NCBI GenBank assembly: GCA_902384795.1
Contig: CABMDC010000018.1
Location: 1-64,000 of the forward strand
Source: Candidatus Gugararchaeum adminiculabundum
GTDB lineage: Archaea; Micrarchaeota; Micrarchaeia; Burarchaeales; Gugararchaeaceae
Length of the DNA: 64,000 nt
Reading direction: 5' to 3'
Part shown: in pieces, positions 33,901 through 42,589 of the stretch
Layout of the letters: each line of letters starts with the position of its first letter
Numbering within the stretch: position 1 is the first letter of the stretch
Made by a program: the position numbers and the translations under genes
The notes under the pieces: generated by a model
What the model was told of the DNA's origin: nothing
Database searches by the model: none
The model's input: only the letters and a program-made list of their open reading frames with translations

Positions 33901-34896
33901 ATGGATGCAGCGGTGAAAAGATTCATACGGGACACTGCCCTGTTCCTTACGCTTGCGCTAGCATTGCTCTTTTTTATAAACTATTTCTATGAGTCCAAAG
34001 TGCTGCCAAATCACATACTTGAGAAAAAGGACCAGAACTATCGGCTGTACCTTTCCAGCCTGGATAAAAAACAGATTGACTACGCATTTTTCGGAGACTC
34101 GCATTTTTTCAATGGAATCGATCCGCATCAGATCAACGGTTCTTTCAACTTCGGAGTTCCCAATGAAAACTATGTCAAAATCTATTATAAATTAAAACAA
34201 ATTCTGGAGCAAGACCATGTCCAGGTGAAATATGTCATCCTGGAAGCTGACCTGAATTCTCTTTCTACTCTCACTACCGACGAAACTCGCCTTTTGCATG
34301 AGCTTTGGTACTACCACAACTACGTTCCGTTTTCAGATATTGTCCAGATAACTGGGAAAACCTCCTCGGATGTTTTGGCCCGCTCCTATCTCCCAATCAT
34401 CGGAGCTAGGGAGAATCTTGTGGTCGATTTCTACCATGCGTTTTGGCACCAAACTATCCCGGAGCTCTATCGCGGATGGCATTGCCTTAATGGCTCGCTC
34501 CCCGAGGACAGTGATGTGGAAACGAACGCATTGGACAGGACTGACACCTACTTCAAAAACCAGAACATAACGAGCCCGCTCGCGCTCGCGTATTTTGAAA
34601 AAACGGTCAGGCTGGCGGATGACAACCACATAACAGTCATACTTGTGAGATCTCCTGTTTCCAAGCCCTACGATAATGCAACGATCCTGCGGAACATAAC
34701 AAAAGAGGAGTATTATGCGCGGGTTTTTTCAGCACTTAAGAACAATACAGATGATTATTATATCCTGGATTATTCGTCTTTGTATTTCGATTACCCGGAA
34801 TATTTTTCCGATGTGGATCACTTGAACTGCATCGGCTCTGAAATTTTCTCCAGGCGCCTGGCAACAGATCTGGAGTCGCTGAATAAAACCAGCTAG
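33901..34896 (+). CDS. AlgJ/DltD-like SGNH-fold partner of the MBOAT protein
   Basis: A 331-residue protein with one N-terminal membrane helix (about residues 10-30) followed by an external domain. The catalytic-type motif FFGDSHFF places Asp66, Ser67 and His68, resembling the AlgJ/AlgX Asp-His and Ser region. Near the C-terminus DVDHLNCIGSE gives the Asp-x-His pair of the SGNH fold. It probably completes acyl transfer begun by the MBOAT protein. The two genes are separated by 8 bp; ATG 33901 has GAGGT nine bases upstream. Overall resemblance to AlgJ is modest, so the role depends partly on context. Confidence 0.75.
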   Translation: MDAAVKRFIRDTALFLTLALALLFFINYFYESKVLPNHILEKKDQNYRLYLSSLDKKQIDYAFFGDSHFFNGIDPHQINGSFNFGVPNENYVKIYYKLKQILEQDHVQVKYVILEADLNSLSTLTTDETRLLHELWYYHNYVPFSDIVQITGKTSSDVLARSYLPIIGARENLVVDFYHAFWHQTIPELYRGWHCLNGSLPEDSDVETNALDRTDTYFKNQNITSPLALAYFEKTVRLADDNHITVILVRSPVSKPYDNATILRNITKEEYYARVFSALKNNTDDYYILDYSSLYFDYPEYFSDVDHLNCIGSEIFSRRLATDLESLNKTS

Positions 34897-34903
34897 CCGA
34901 CCC

Positions 34904-35830
34904 TCACTTGTTTTTATGCAGCCAATCGATATACTCGGAGATTCCGGACTGCAGGGAGTGGCTCTGCTCCCAGCCGATTGCCTTCAGCTTTTTTGTTGCA
35001 AGCAGCATCTGCGTGACATCCCCTACCCAGCCCTGCTTTCCGCCGGTGTAGCTGAATTTTGGTGAAACCCCGAGCTTGTCGCACACCAGGGATGCGATTT
35101 CATCAACCGTGTGCAGCTGGTCGCTTCCCACATTGTAAACATCGCACAGCCCCCTGTGATGGCCTGCTGCGAAAATCGTTGCCTGCACTGCATCGCTCAC
35201 AAAAAGGTAGCTCTTCTTCTGCTGCCCGTCCCCGAGAATTTGCATCTTTTTACCGTCCTTTTTCAGCTTGTAAAAGAAATCAAAAATCACCCCGTGCCTT
35301 GAACGCGGGCCGAAAATATTCGCATACCTTAGGATTGTGGACTTGATCCCATAGGAATGGGAGTAGGAGGAGACGTAGGCTTCGCACGCAGCCTTTGACG
35401 CGCCGTAATTGCTGATTGGCGCGATTGGCGCTTCCTCTGGAGTCGGGATTGCCGCGTTACCGTAAACAGTGCTCGTGCTTGCGAAAACCAGGTGCTTCAC
35501 ATCATGCTTCCTGCATGCCTCGAGCACATTGAAAGTTCCAAGCACATTGTCTTCAAAGCTCTTTTTTGGGTTAGTCGCGGATTCCCGGACATCGGGGTCG
35601 GCTGCAAAATGGAAAACAGCGTCGCAACCCTTGAAATGCCCCTGCATTTGGGCGAACTTCTTCACATCCGCCCTGGCGATTTTCAGCTTGTTTTTCGGAA
35701 TGCCGGCGAGATTCTTTGCGCTTCCGCTGCAGAAATTGTCCAATATAATAACGGCCCTTGATTCCCGGACCAGCTCATCGGCGATATGCGAGCCGATAAA
35801 GCCTGCTCCGCCAGTAACGAGAATTTTCAT
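34904..35830 (-). CDS. NDP-sugar 4-epimerase (GalE-like extended SDR)
   Basis: A 308-residue extended SDR. Motifs are ILVTGGAGFIGSHIA, FHFAADPDVRES, ASTSTVYGNA with the catalytic Thr/Ser, and YGASKAACEAY with Tyr and Lys. RYANIFGPRSRHGV follows. This wording is typical of archaeal UDP-glucose/UDP-GlcNAc 4-epimerases. Its ATG is 26 nt from a TATA box shared with the divergent 2-epimerase, so it appears leaderless. It ends 8 bp from the convergent SGNH gene. Substrate preference between UDP-Glc, UDP-GlcNAc and the uronates cannot be read. Confidence 0.85.
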   Translation of the reverse strand: MKILVTGGAGFIGSHIADELVRESRAVIILDNFCSGSAKNLAGIPKNKLKIARADVKKFAQMQGHFKGCDAVFHFAADPDVRESATNPKKSFEDNVLGTFNVLEACRKHDVKHLVFASTSTVYGNAAIPTPEEAPIAPISNYGASKAACEAYVSSYSHSYGIKSTILRYANIFGPRSRHGVIFDFFYKLKKDGKKMQILGDGQQKKSYLFVSDAVQATIFAAGHHRGLCDVYNVGSDQLHTVDEIASLVCDKLGVSPKFSYTGGKQGWVGDVTQMLLATKKLKAIGWEQSHSLQSGISEYIDWLHKNK

Positions 35831-35850
35831 AAATCAGTTTTGGGGAGTCT

Positions 35851-35860
35851 TCTTTAAATT
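35851..35860. promoter_or_regulatory. shared bidirectional TATA box
   Basis: The sequence TCTTTAAATT reads as a TATA element on both strands. It lies about 29 nt before ATG 35885 on the plus strand and about 26 nt before ATG 35830 on the minus strand. Both distances match archaeal TATA-to-start spacing for leaderless genes. With only 54 bp between the two start codons, one element probably serves both genes. Confidence 0.5.
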
Positions 35861-35884
35861 GTTGCACCTGCAAATTAATGCCCA

Positions 35885-36958
35885 ATGGCAAAAATCGCAA
35901 CTGTTTTTGGAACGCGGCCTGAGATAATCAAGATGTCGCGCCTGATCCCGCTCCTGGATGCCCGCTATGGGAAGGGGCACAAATTTTACTACACCTCGCA
36001 GCACTTTTCGAAAAATATGATGGACGTGTTTTTCCAGGAGCTGGGAGTAAGGGCACCGGACAAAATTTTGCAGGTGAATTCCAGCGAAGTGGACAAGATA
36101 GTAGCTGCCCTGCAGCCGGAGTTTGAGGCGGACAAGCCGGAACTGGTAGTCGTTTACGGGGATACCAATTCAACGCTCGCTTCGGCCATTGCTGCGAAGA
36201 ATGCGAAATGCAAATTGGCGCACGTGGAGGCGGGGCTGCGCTCCTTTGACAAAAAAATGCCCGAGGAGAAAAATCGCCTGAAAATTGACAGGAAGAGCGA
36301 CTATCTTTTTGCGCCAACCGAGCTGCAGAGGAAATTCCTTGAGCTTGAAAAGGCAAAGGGAAAAATCTTCGTGGTCGGGAACACGGTGGTGGACGCATGC
36401 CTGCACTATGTGCAAAAATCCGAGGGAAACCCGATTCTGCACATAGTGGGGGTTGAGCCTGGTGCTTATATTCTGCTCACTGCGCACCGACAGGAGAATG
36501 TGGACAGGCCGAAGAGAATTGTGAAACTTTTGCATGAGCTTGCAACGATTGGGCAAAAAATTGTTTTTCCCATGCACCCGCGCACCAAAAAAATGTTCCA
36601 GGAGAAGGGAATCAAATTGCCCGAGAATATTAGGGTGATAGACGCGGTCGGGTATTTGGAATTCCTGAAGCTCATGAAAAATGCGAGTGTCATTATAACA
36701 GATTCTGGGGGAGTGCAGGAGGAGGCGGTTGCGCTAAAAGTCCCCTGCCTTACCATACGCGAATCGACCGAACGCTGGGAAGCGATTGAGGCAGGCGGGA
36801 ACTTCCTGGTGGGGCTTGAGCCGCGGCTGTGCAAGTATTATGTGAAGATGATTCTTGAGTCGGGTTTGGGCGCGAAGATGAGGTCTGCTTCGAACCCCTA
36901 TGGGGATGGGACAGCGAGCAAAAAAATAGACGAGAAAATAGCGGAGATAATAAAATAA
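35885..36958 (+). CDS. UDP-GlcNAc 2-epimerase family (WecB/WbpI-like)
   Basis: A 357-residue non-hydrolysing epimerase with a GT-B-like fold. Motifs are VFGTRPEIIKMS at the start, VVYGDTNSTLA, HVEAGLRSFDKKMPEEKNR with two catalytic glutamates, VGNTVVDA, TAHRQENVD with the conserved His, and DSGGVQEEA. The stretch after PEEKNR reads KIDRKSD where many homologues have a His, an odd but non-decisive change. It would epimerise C2 of UDP-GlcNAc, or of the diacetamido-glucuronate made by the 760-3396 enzymes, giving a manno sugar. Context favours the second. Confidence 0.88.
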   Translation: MAKIATVFGTRPEIIKMSRLIPLLDARYGKGHKFYYTSQHFSKNMMDVFFQELGVRAPDKILQVNSSEVDKIVAALQPEFEADKPELVVVYGDTNSTLASAIAAKNAKCKLAHVEAGLRSFDKKMPEEKNRLKIDRKSDYLFAPTELQRKFLELEKAKGKIFVVGNTVVDACLHYVQKSEGNPILHIVGVEPGAYILLTAHRQENVDRPKRIVKLLHELATIGQKIVFPMHPRTKKMFQEKGIKLPENIRVIDAVGYLEFLKLMKNASVIITDSGGVQEEAVALKVPCLTIRESTERWEAIEAGGNFLVGLEPRLCKYYVKMILESGLGAKMRSASNPYGDGTASKKIDEKIAEIIK

Positions 36959-36989
36959 TTTGCTGAGATTCCGCTGCCTAATCCTAACT

Positions 36990-38591
36990 CTACTGTTCTG
37001 CTTCAGCGTCCTCTTCAATCTCCTTTTCAAACAGCTTCTCAACTATGGCACCATAGGCTGGCCTGGTAATCAGGACTCCGAGGATTGCGCCCAGGATTGT
37101 GGAAGTGGCAAAGCCGATTATTTCCACTAAGTTTGAGAAAAGGAGCAGCGGAATCATGGCAACTATTGCGACCACTGCGTTGGTGACCACAATAGAAAAC
37201 GCCTTGTTCATCTTGGCCTTTGCGCCCTTGGCGCTTCCCTTCATGCTCGAGTGCTTTAGCAATTCATCGGTCACAACGATTTGCGCGTCAACCGAGACTC
37301 CGAGCGCCGCGATTATTCCGGCCATTCCTCCCAGGTCAATGGTGAACGAGCCGATGATTGCGACCAGGATTATCATTTCCACAACGCTGACGAAAATTAT
37401 TGGCAGTATGATTTTCATGGTGCGGTAGCGCAGCGCTATCAGCGCGACTATTCCTGCAAGCGCGGCAATGGCGGCCACCACGCTCCATTTCAGGAATTCC
37501 GCGCCCAATGGAGCAGGAATGGTGGTGGTTGAGCCTGCTGTGAGCTCAACGGGTAGCGCGCCTCCGGTCAGTATGCTGGCAATAAAGCGCCCCTCGGTAT
37601 TGGCAGCTGTCACAGGGTCGGTTCCCTGGGAAGTGCCTTCAATCAAATAGCCGCTAGAAGGGGTCCCATCAGTTACTGTCGAGCCGAGCGCTGGTGCTGA
37701 AAGCAATCCCACTGCGTCCCAGCGGTTTACGAATCTGTAGGGCTCTGTCGGGCTGGTCTGGAGAGAATAGGTTGGGCTGAGCTTCGCGGGTTCGATTTCG
37801 GTAATTTTGAATCCCAGGCCAGTGAGTCCCTTCTTTACTTCGGCAGGCGCTTCGGTTGAAATAATCGCGGTGCTCTTGTTTGTTATGGCCACTGAGCCAT
37901 TGATTTCATTTTTCACCGATGCCCAGTCGTCGAGCACGAATACCGGGATTGTTTTGTCTTCCCTGGTGAGCGCCTTTTGCGCCAGGTCCAGCGCCTCTGC
38001 TTCTGAAAGCGATGTGCCTGAAACCAGGTCAGCGCGCGAAATGACAACTATGGAATCAGTTGGCCGGTCAAGGAACATGTAAAGCGGCTTATGGGCCTTG
38101 CCTTTTGCCGTGTCTGCGAATTGCTGCGATGCTTCCGGAGTGACCACGAACTCGACTTTCCACTGGGCATACTGCCCGACCTTGGTGGTGGAAGTGCGGA
38201 TTGTCCCGGGGTAGATTCCCTTGTTGGTGATTGCGACCTTGCCATCAACCAATCCTTCATAGGTCCCTTTTTCCTTTACAATGCGCTGGATCTGCTCGAG
38301 GAGCGAGGAATCGCTTTCCGCGACTTCAACGTAAATTTCCGTGTTGCCCACTGCGCGGACCTTGACTTCCTTTAGCCCGAAAGATGAGGTCCTGCTTTGG
38401 AGTTTCGCGAGCACATCATTGATCTGGTCCTGGTCCATGGGCGCGCTTGCCGTGAGCGGGATTCTTGTGCCCCCTACGAAATCGATTCCCAAATGGACGC
38501 CGTTTACCGCCACTATGAGCAGGGAGAGTGCAACTAGCACCAGAAGCATCTGAATCTGCCTGTCATGCAACAAATCAATTACTGCGCTCAT
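36990..38591 (-). CDS. secD: protein translocation subunit SecD
   Basis: A 533-residue RND-type membrane protein that aids Sec-dependent export using the ion gradient. The first helix is followed by GIDFVGGTRIPL, the SecD/F signature. A large external domain spans about 60-360, and five helices follow with GVSVDAQIVVTDELL, the conserved charged residue in helix four. ATG 38591 is chosen over earlier in-frame starts inside secF because GGTGA lies a few bases upstream and the protein then begins before the first helix. It follows secF with an 8-bp gap, the order used in several archaea. Confidence 0.95.
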   Translation of the reverse strand: MSAVIDLLHDRQIQMLLVLVALSLLIVAVNGVHLGIDFVGGTRIPLTASAPMDQDQINDVLAKLQSRTSSFGLKEVKVRAVGNTEIYVEVAESDSSLLEQIQRIVKEKGTYEGLVDGKVAITNKGIYPGTIRTSTTKVGQYAQWKVEFVVTPEASQQFADTAKGKAHKPLYMFLDRPTDSIVVISRADLVSGTSLSEAEALDLAQKALTREDKTIPVFVLDDWASVKNEINGSVAITNKSTAIISTEAPAEVKKGLTGLGFKITEIEPAKLSPTYSLQTSPTEPYRFVNRWDAVGLLSAPALGSTVTDGTPSSGYLIEGTSQGTDPVTAANTEGRFIASILTGGALPVELTAGSTTTIPAPLGAEFLKWSVVAAIAALAGIVALIALRYRTMKIILPIIFVSVVEMIILVAIIGSFTIDLGGMAGIIAALGVSVDAQIVVTDELLKHSSMKGSAKGAKAKMNKAFSIVVTNAVVAIVAMIPLLLFSNLVEIIGFATSTILGAILGVLITRPAYGAIVEKLFEKEIEEDAEAEQ

Positions 38592-38599
38592 TTTTTCAC

Positions 38600-39790
38600 C
38601 TAATACCTGAATTTCACTCCTGGCTTCTGCAACTCGCCGTGCTGCTGCTTTCTCTCGGTATACCAAAGGACCATGACTGCATTGAAGCACCAGGTTGCCG
38701 CAATATCCCCGAACAATCCGCAAATCGCTACAGCGCTGATCTGGTTGTAGGTCGGGATGTTGGTGAACAGTGAAAGTATGAACAGGGTTGCGAAAGCCGT
38801 GAGAGCCGCAAGGCTCATGGTTATCCCGGTCAGCATGGAATCATAGGCGCGCTCCCGCGCGGTGCCTTCTGTTCGCTTGAGCACGCGCATGGTAAGCAGC
38901 ACGTCCGTGTCAAGCGAGAAGCCGATGAGCATCAACAGGGCTGCGAATGAAGGAAGCGTGAGTGGAATTCCGAACAGGCCCATGGCGCCCATGGCAATGA
39001 TCACATCGCTTGTGGCTCCGGTGAGCACTGCGATGGAGGGGATGAACGAGCGGAAAACAAAGAAAACCACGATTGCCGTGAGAATTGCCGAAGCAATCAC
39101 AACGTTTGTCGCCTTTTCAATGAATGCCTTGGAAAGCGCCGGGCTGACTATTTTGAAGGAGACGTTAGCATCGGAGAATTGCGCGTTCTTTGCGATTGTG
39201 GAAAGGATTTTTGCCTTGTAGGCCTTGGTTGCCTCGGAGTATGCCTGGGAGAATGATTCGCTCAGGTCGGCAATTGCCGGGATTTGGGAGGCGTTTTTTC
39301 CTATATAGGGAAGCAGCTTGTCAGCGAGCGCATTCACCTCATTGCGCTTGGCAATCACCTGCGCGCTGGTGTCATTGAGCTTCTGCTTTATATCGTCCGT
39401 TGCATTGCCCTTTGCCACCTGGGCGGCGTAGCTGGATTCGTCGCCTTTGAGATTCTGGAGCTGGACTATTTTGGCGTCAAACCCGAGCTTTGCCTCTTCA
39501 ATCCCTATTTGCTCGTCACTGAGCGGGATTTCCACTTCAAGCACGCTACCTCCGAGCGGGTTTGGCGAAACGCGCACACTGGATTCCCTGAAGCCTGCCC
39601 CGGCCAGCGAGGAGGAGATGCCTGCATCGGAAACAGTGGAATTGGTCTGGATCGAAAGGAGCACACCCCCCTTGAAATCAACGCCCAGCGAAATGTGCGG
39701 GATGAAATAGCAGGAGATCAGTATTACGACTAGGGGAAGAAGCATGAGCTTCTTGTAATTCCCGGTGTAAATGTTCGGAATGTTCGCCAT
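38600..39790 (-). CDS. secF: protein translocation subunit SecF
   Basis: A 396-residue six-helix membrane protein. The signature GVDFKGGVLLSIQ follows helix one. An external domain of about 170 residues, longer than in bacteria and predicted helical in part, separates helices one and two. SLDTDVLLTMRVLKR is the conserved helix-four motif with Asp. It pairs with SecD. ATG 39790 lies about 26 nt from an A/T-rich box at 39811-39821 (minus strand), so it is probably leaderless. It heads the secF-secD operon. Confidence 0.95.
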   Translation of the reverse strand: MANIPNIYTGNYKKLMLLPLVVILISCYFIPHISLGVDFKGGVLLSIQTNSTVSDAGISSSLAGAGFRESSVRVSPNPLGGSVLEVEIPLSDEQIGIEEAKLGFDAKIVQLQNLKGDESSYAAQVAKGNATDDIKQKLNDTSAQVIAKRNEVNALADKLLPYIGKNASQIPAIADLSESFSQAYSEATKAYKAKILSTIAKNAQFSDANVSFKIVSPALSKAFIEKATNVVIASAILTAIVVFFVFRSFIPSIAVLTGATSDVIIAMGAMGLFGIPLTLPSFAALLMLIGFSLDTDVLLTMRVLKRTEGTARERAYDSMLTGITMSLAALTAFATLFILSLFTNIPTYNQISAVAICGLFGDIAATWCFNAVMVLWYTERKQQHGELQKPGVKFRY

Positions 39791-39930
39791 AAAAAACGCC
39801 GCACGCTTTGGGTAAATTTATCCTGAAAAAGCTTAATAAACAATATATGGACTGCCGGTGTGGTGGCGCGCTTCGCGCTGCACCTTCAGTTTAATATTAT
39901 TTTACAAGCGAAATACTAGCATCTTCTTAG

Positions 39931-40003
39931 GGGGGCGTGGGCCAACTTGGTATGCTTCCAGGTTCGGGACCTGGCGATCTGTGTTCAAATCACAGCGCCC
40001 CCA
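39931..40003 (+). tRNA. tRNA-Pro (anticodon CGG)
   Basis: A 73-nt cloverleaf. The acceptor GGGGGCG pairs with CGCCCCC; the anticodon stem CCAGG/CCTGG closes the loop TTCGGGA with anticodon CGG; the T arm is CTGTG TTCAAAT CACAG; the discriminator is A. There is no encoded CCA and no intron. A TATA-like tract lies near 39888-39900. The gene ends two bases before the convergent methyltransferase stop codon. Confidence 0.95.
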
Positions 40004-40004
40004 C

Positions 40005-40697
40005 TTATTTTTTAATAGCCTCAACGTAGAAGTACCAGCCTGAATTCTTGTATCTCGGATTTTTCGCCTGGGAGTAGAGCCAGCGCTCCACGCCCGGGAT
40101 TTTTGCCAGGATTTTTGAGCGGAGGATTTTCGGGAGCGGAATCGGCTTGTAGCCGAAAATCTCGTAATTTGAGCCGAAGAATTTTTTTAGCAGCGTTTCC
40201 AGGCGGGCCATTTTCATTTTGCTTTTTTTCTGGAAATAGGGGTGGGCCCCGTTGGGGGTTGACAAATAAAGGGTTCCGCCTTTTTTCAGAACTCGCACTA
40301 TTTCCGAGAACATCTCTTCCTGGCGCGATTCAATGTTTCCGTCTATTGCGTAATCGACTCCAGGGACTGCGTTTGCGCAAATTAAAACGTCGAAGGAGTT
40401 GGCCTGAAAAGGGAGCCCGGTGACAGTGCCCAGTATGAAATTGGTTTTTTCATTGCCCTGGACTTTCTTCGCAAAATCCAGGGATTCCTTGGAGATGTCT
40501 ATGCCAAACCGCTCGTTATCCTCTGGAATCTCGCTTAGAATGACGCCCGGGCCGCAGCCCAGGTCAAGGATTTTTTTGCCGTGCAGCTGGCGCAGCTGCT
40601 CGAGTAAATAATAGCGCACATCCAGGTCGTCTCCCCAGTAGTATTGCGGGGCGTATTTCATCCACTTGCTTTTCACTGCCCTGTTCTGCGGAAGCAT
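40005..40697 (-). CDS. class I SAM-dependent methyltransferase
   Basis: A 230-residue protein of the Methyltransf_11 type: ILDLGCGPGVILSEI is motif I, FGIDIS carries the acidic residue, and FDVLICANAVPGVDY and VLKKGGTLYLSTPN are motifs II and III. The C-terminal 70 residues are basic and aromatic (KSGWYFYVEAIKK-like ending). It is not in an operon with the glycan genes and the substrate is unknown. It is divergent from argS, with 47 bp between the start codons. Confidence 0.75.
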   Translation of the reverse strand: MLPQNRAVKSKWMKYAPQYYWGDDLDVRYYLLEQLRQLHGKKILDLGCGPGVILSEIPEDNERFGIDISKESLDFAKKVQGNEKTNFILGTVTGLPFQANSFDVLICANAVPGVDYAIDGNIESRQEEMFSEIVRVLKKGGTLYLSTPNGAHPYFQKKSKMKMARLETLLKKFFGSNYEIFGYKPIPLPKILRSKILAKIPGVERWLYSQAKNPRYKNSGWYFYVEAIKK

Positions 40698-40744
40698 GGC
40701 TAAGCAATGCGCTATAAATATTATTAAGCGCTAGCGGCAAATGA

Positions 40745-42586
40745 ATGCCCATGTATTCCGAAGCAAAAGGGGAAATTGCCAAAATCATCGCCAAGGCCGC
40801 GGGGGTAAGCGAGCAGGAGGCTGCCAATTCGCTCGAATTGCCGAAAAACGAGTTCGGTGACCTGGCTTCGACCATTGCATTTGCGCTTGCGAAAAAGGAA
40901 AAGAAAAGCCCGATTATTATTGCCAGGGAGATTGCGGGAAAAATAAAGCCCTCTGGTTTTGTGGAAAAAGTGGAGGCGACCGGGCCTTATTTGAATTTCT
41001 TCTTTTCAGGCAAATTTTTCTCAGAACTGATTGCTGCTGCTGAGAAGAAAGAATTCGGAAAGGGCAATGAGAAAAAGAAGAAAGTGCTGGTGGAATTCCC
41101 CTCGGTGAATCCGAACAAGCCCTGGCATGTGGGGCATTTGAGAAATGCTGTTTTGGGAGATTCGCTTTCGCGCATACTTGAATTCTATGGATTTGAGGTT
41201 GAGCGCGAGAATTACATTGATGATTTGGGATTGCAGGTGGCGCAGAGCGTCTGGGGCTATTTGCACCTGGATTCGAAAATTGAGGGGAAAGCCGACCACT
41301 GGCTCGGGAAGCAGTATGTGGAAGTGGCAAAGAAAATTGGCGAGGACAAGAAGGTGGAGGGGGAGACGCGGGAGATTGTCAAGAAGCTTGAGGAAGGGGG
41401 GAACGAGGTTGCGCGCAAGGGAAGGGAATTGTGCTCCCAGTGCCTGAAGGCGCAGAATGAGACCGCGTTTGACTATAATGTTTACAGTGACATACTGGTC
41501 TGGGAAAGCGATGTGATTCGCACCATTTACAAAACCGGCATGGGAATGCTGGGATGCTGCGAATCGATTGTAAAGGAAACGAGCGGAAAGAATGCAGGCT
41601 GCTTGGTGGCAAAGCTTTCTAATTTGCCGGAATTCGCGGGCATGGAAAACCCGGACAAAATTTTGGTGAGGAGCGACGGGACTGCGACCTACACTGGAAA
41701 AGACGTGATTTTCCAGATGTGGAAGCTTGGGATTATTGACTCTAAATTCAAGTATGAGGAATTTGGCGGAAAGCTGGCTAAAGGCGGGGCAGGGAAACTA
41801 TATACGACTACGAACTCGACTAAGGGGAAGACGATGAAGTTTGGTTCAGCGGCTATTGCAGTGAATGTGATCGGAGTTGAGCAGTCCTATCCCCAGCAGG
41901 CGATTGCTTCCATTTTGAAATTAATGGGCTATGAAAAACAATCGAAAAATTGCGTGCACCTTGCCTATGAGCATGTGACCCTTGAAGGTGAAAGATTCTC
42001 CGGGAGAGCCGGCACCTGGGTCGGATTCACTGCTGACGAATTGCTGGAGCAGGGGAAGAAGGAATCCAAGGAGAAAATCAAGATTGAAGTTAGTGAAAAG
42101 GAGAAAAATGAGATTGCGAAAAGTGTGGCAATTGCTGCCATTAGATTTTCGTTTAGCAGAACCTCTCCTGAAAAGAAAATTGTTTTTAAATGGGAAGAGG
42201 CGCTTAACTTCGAGGGGGACTCCGGCCCCTATGTGCAGTATGCCCATGCGCGATGCGCGAGCATTTTGAGAAAAATGGAAGGGAAAGTGAGCACTAAAAT
42301 TGATGGAAGCTTGATGGATTCAAAGGATGAAAGGAAATTGATGAAGCATATTGCCGAGTTTGGCGAAGCGGTCAGGGCTTCTTCTGAAAATTACAGGCCG
42401 CACCTGATTGCGGATTATGCGCTGGTGCTTGCCGGATTGTTCAACAAGTTTTACGCCACTTCAAGGGTTTTGCAGGAAGAGGATGTGAAAATCAGGGATG
42501 CGAGGATTGCGCTTGTTCTTTCTACTAAGAATGTGCTGGCGCAGAGTTTAGGATTATTGGGGATAAACGCGCCCGAAAAGATGTAA
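40745..42586 (+). CDS. argS: arginyl-tRNA synthetase
   Basis: A 613-residue class I synthetase that charges tRNA-Arg. The N-terminal Add-1 domain is followed by VEFPSVNPNKPWHVGHLRN with the HIGH-type HVGH at about 128-131. The KMSKS-equivalent region reads ERFSGRAGTWV, the canonical Lys-to-Gly/Ala form found in many ArgRS. The C-terminal DALR anticodon-binding domain ends with the Gln-rich helix before ARIALVLSTKNVLAQ. The ATG at 40745 lies 29 nt from the TATA box CTATAAATA (40712-40720). A cognate tRNA-Arg gene lies at 43188. Confidence 0.95.
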   Translation: MPMYSEAKGEIAKIIAKAAGVSEQEAANSLELPKNEFGDLASTIAFALAKKEKKSPIIIAREIAGKIKPSGFVEKVEATGPYLNFFFSGKFFSELIAAAEKKEFGKGNEKKKKVLVEFPSVNPNKPWHVGHLRNAVLGDSLSRILEFYGFEVERENYIDDLGLQVAQSVWGYLHLDSKIEGKADHWLGKQYVEVAKKIGEDKKVEGETREIVKKLEEGGNEVARKGRELCSQCLKAQNETAFDYNVYSDILVWESDVIRTIYKTGMGMLGCCESIVKETSGKNAGCLVAKLSNLPEFAGMENPDKILVRSDGTATYTGKDVIFQMWKLGIIDSKFKYEEFGGKLAKGGAGKLYTTTNSTKGKTMKFGSAAIAVNVIGVEQSYPQQAIASILKLMGYEKQSKNCVHLAYEHVTLEGERFSGRAGTWVGFTADELLEQGKKESKEKIKIEVSEKEKNEIAKSVAIAAIRFSFSRTSPEKKIVFKWEEALNFEGDSGPYVQYAHARCASILRKMEGKVSTKIDGSLMDSKDERKLMKHIAEFGEAVRASSENYRPHLIADYALVLAGLFNKFYATSRVLQEEDVKIRDARIALVLSTKNVLAQSLGLLGINAPEKM

Positions 42587-42589
42587 CTA

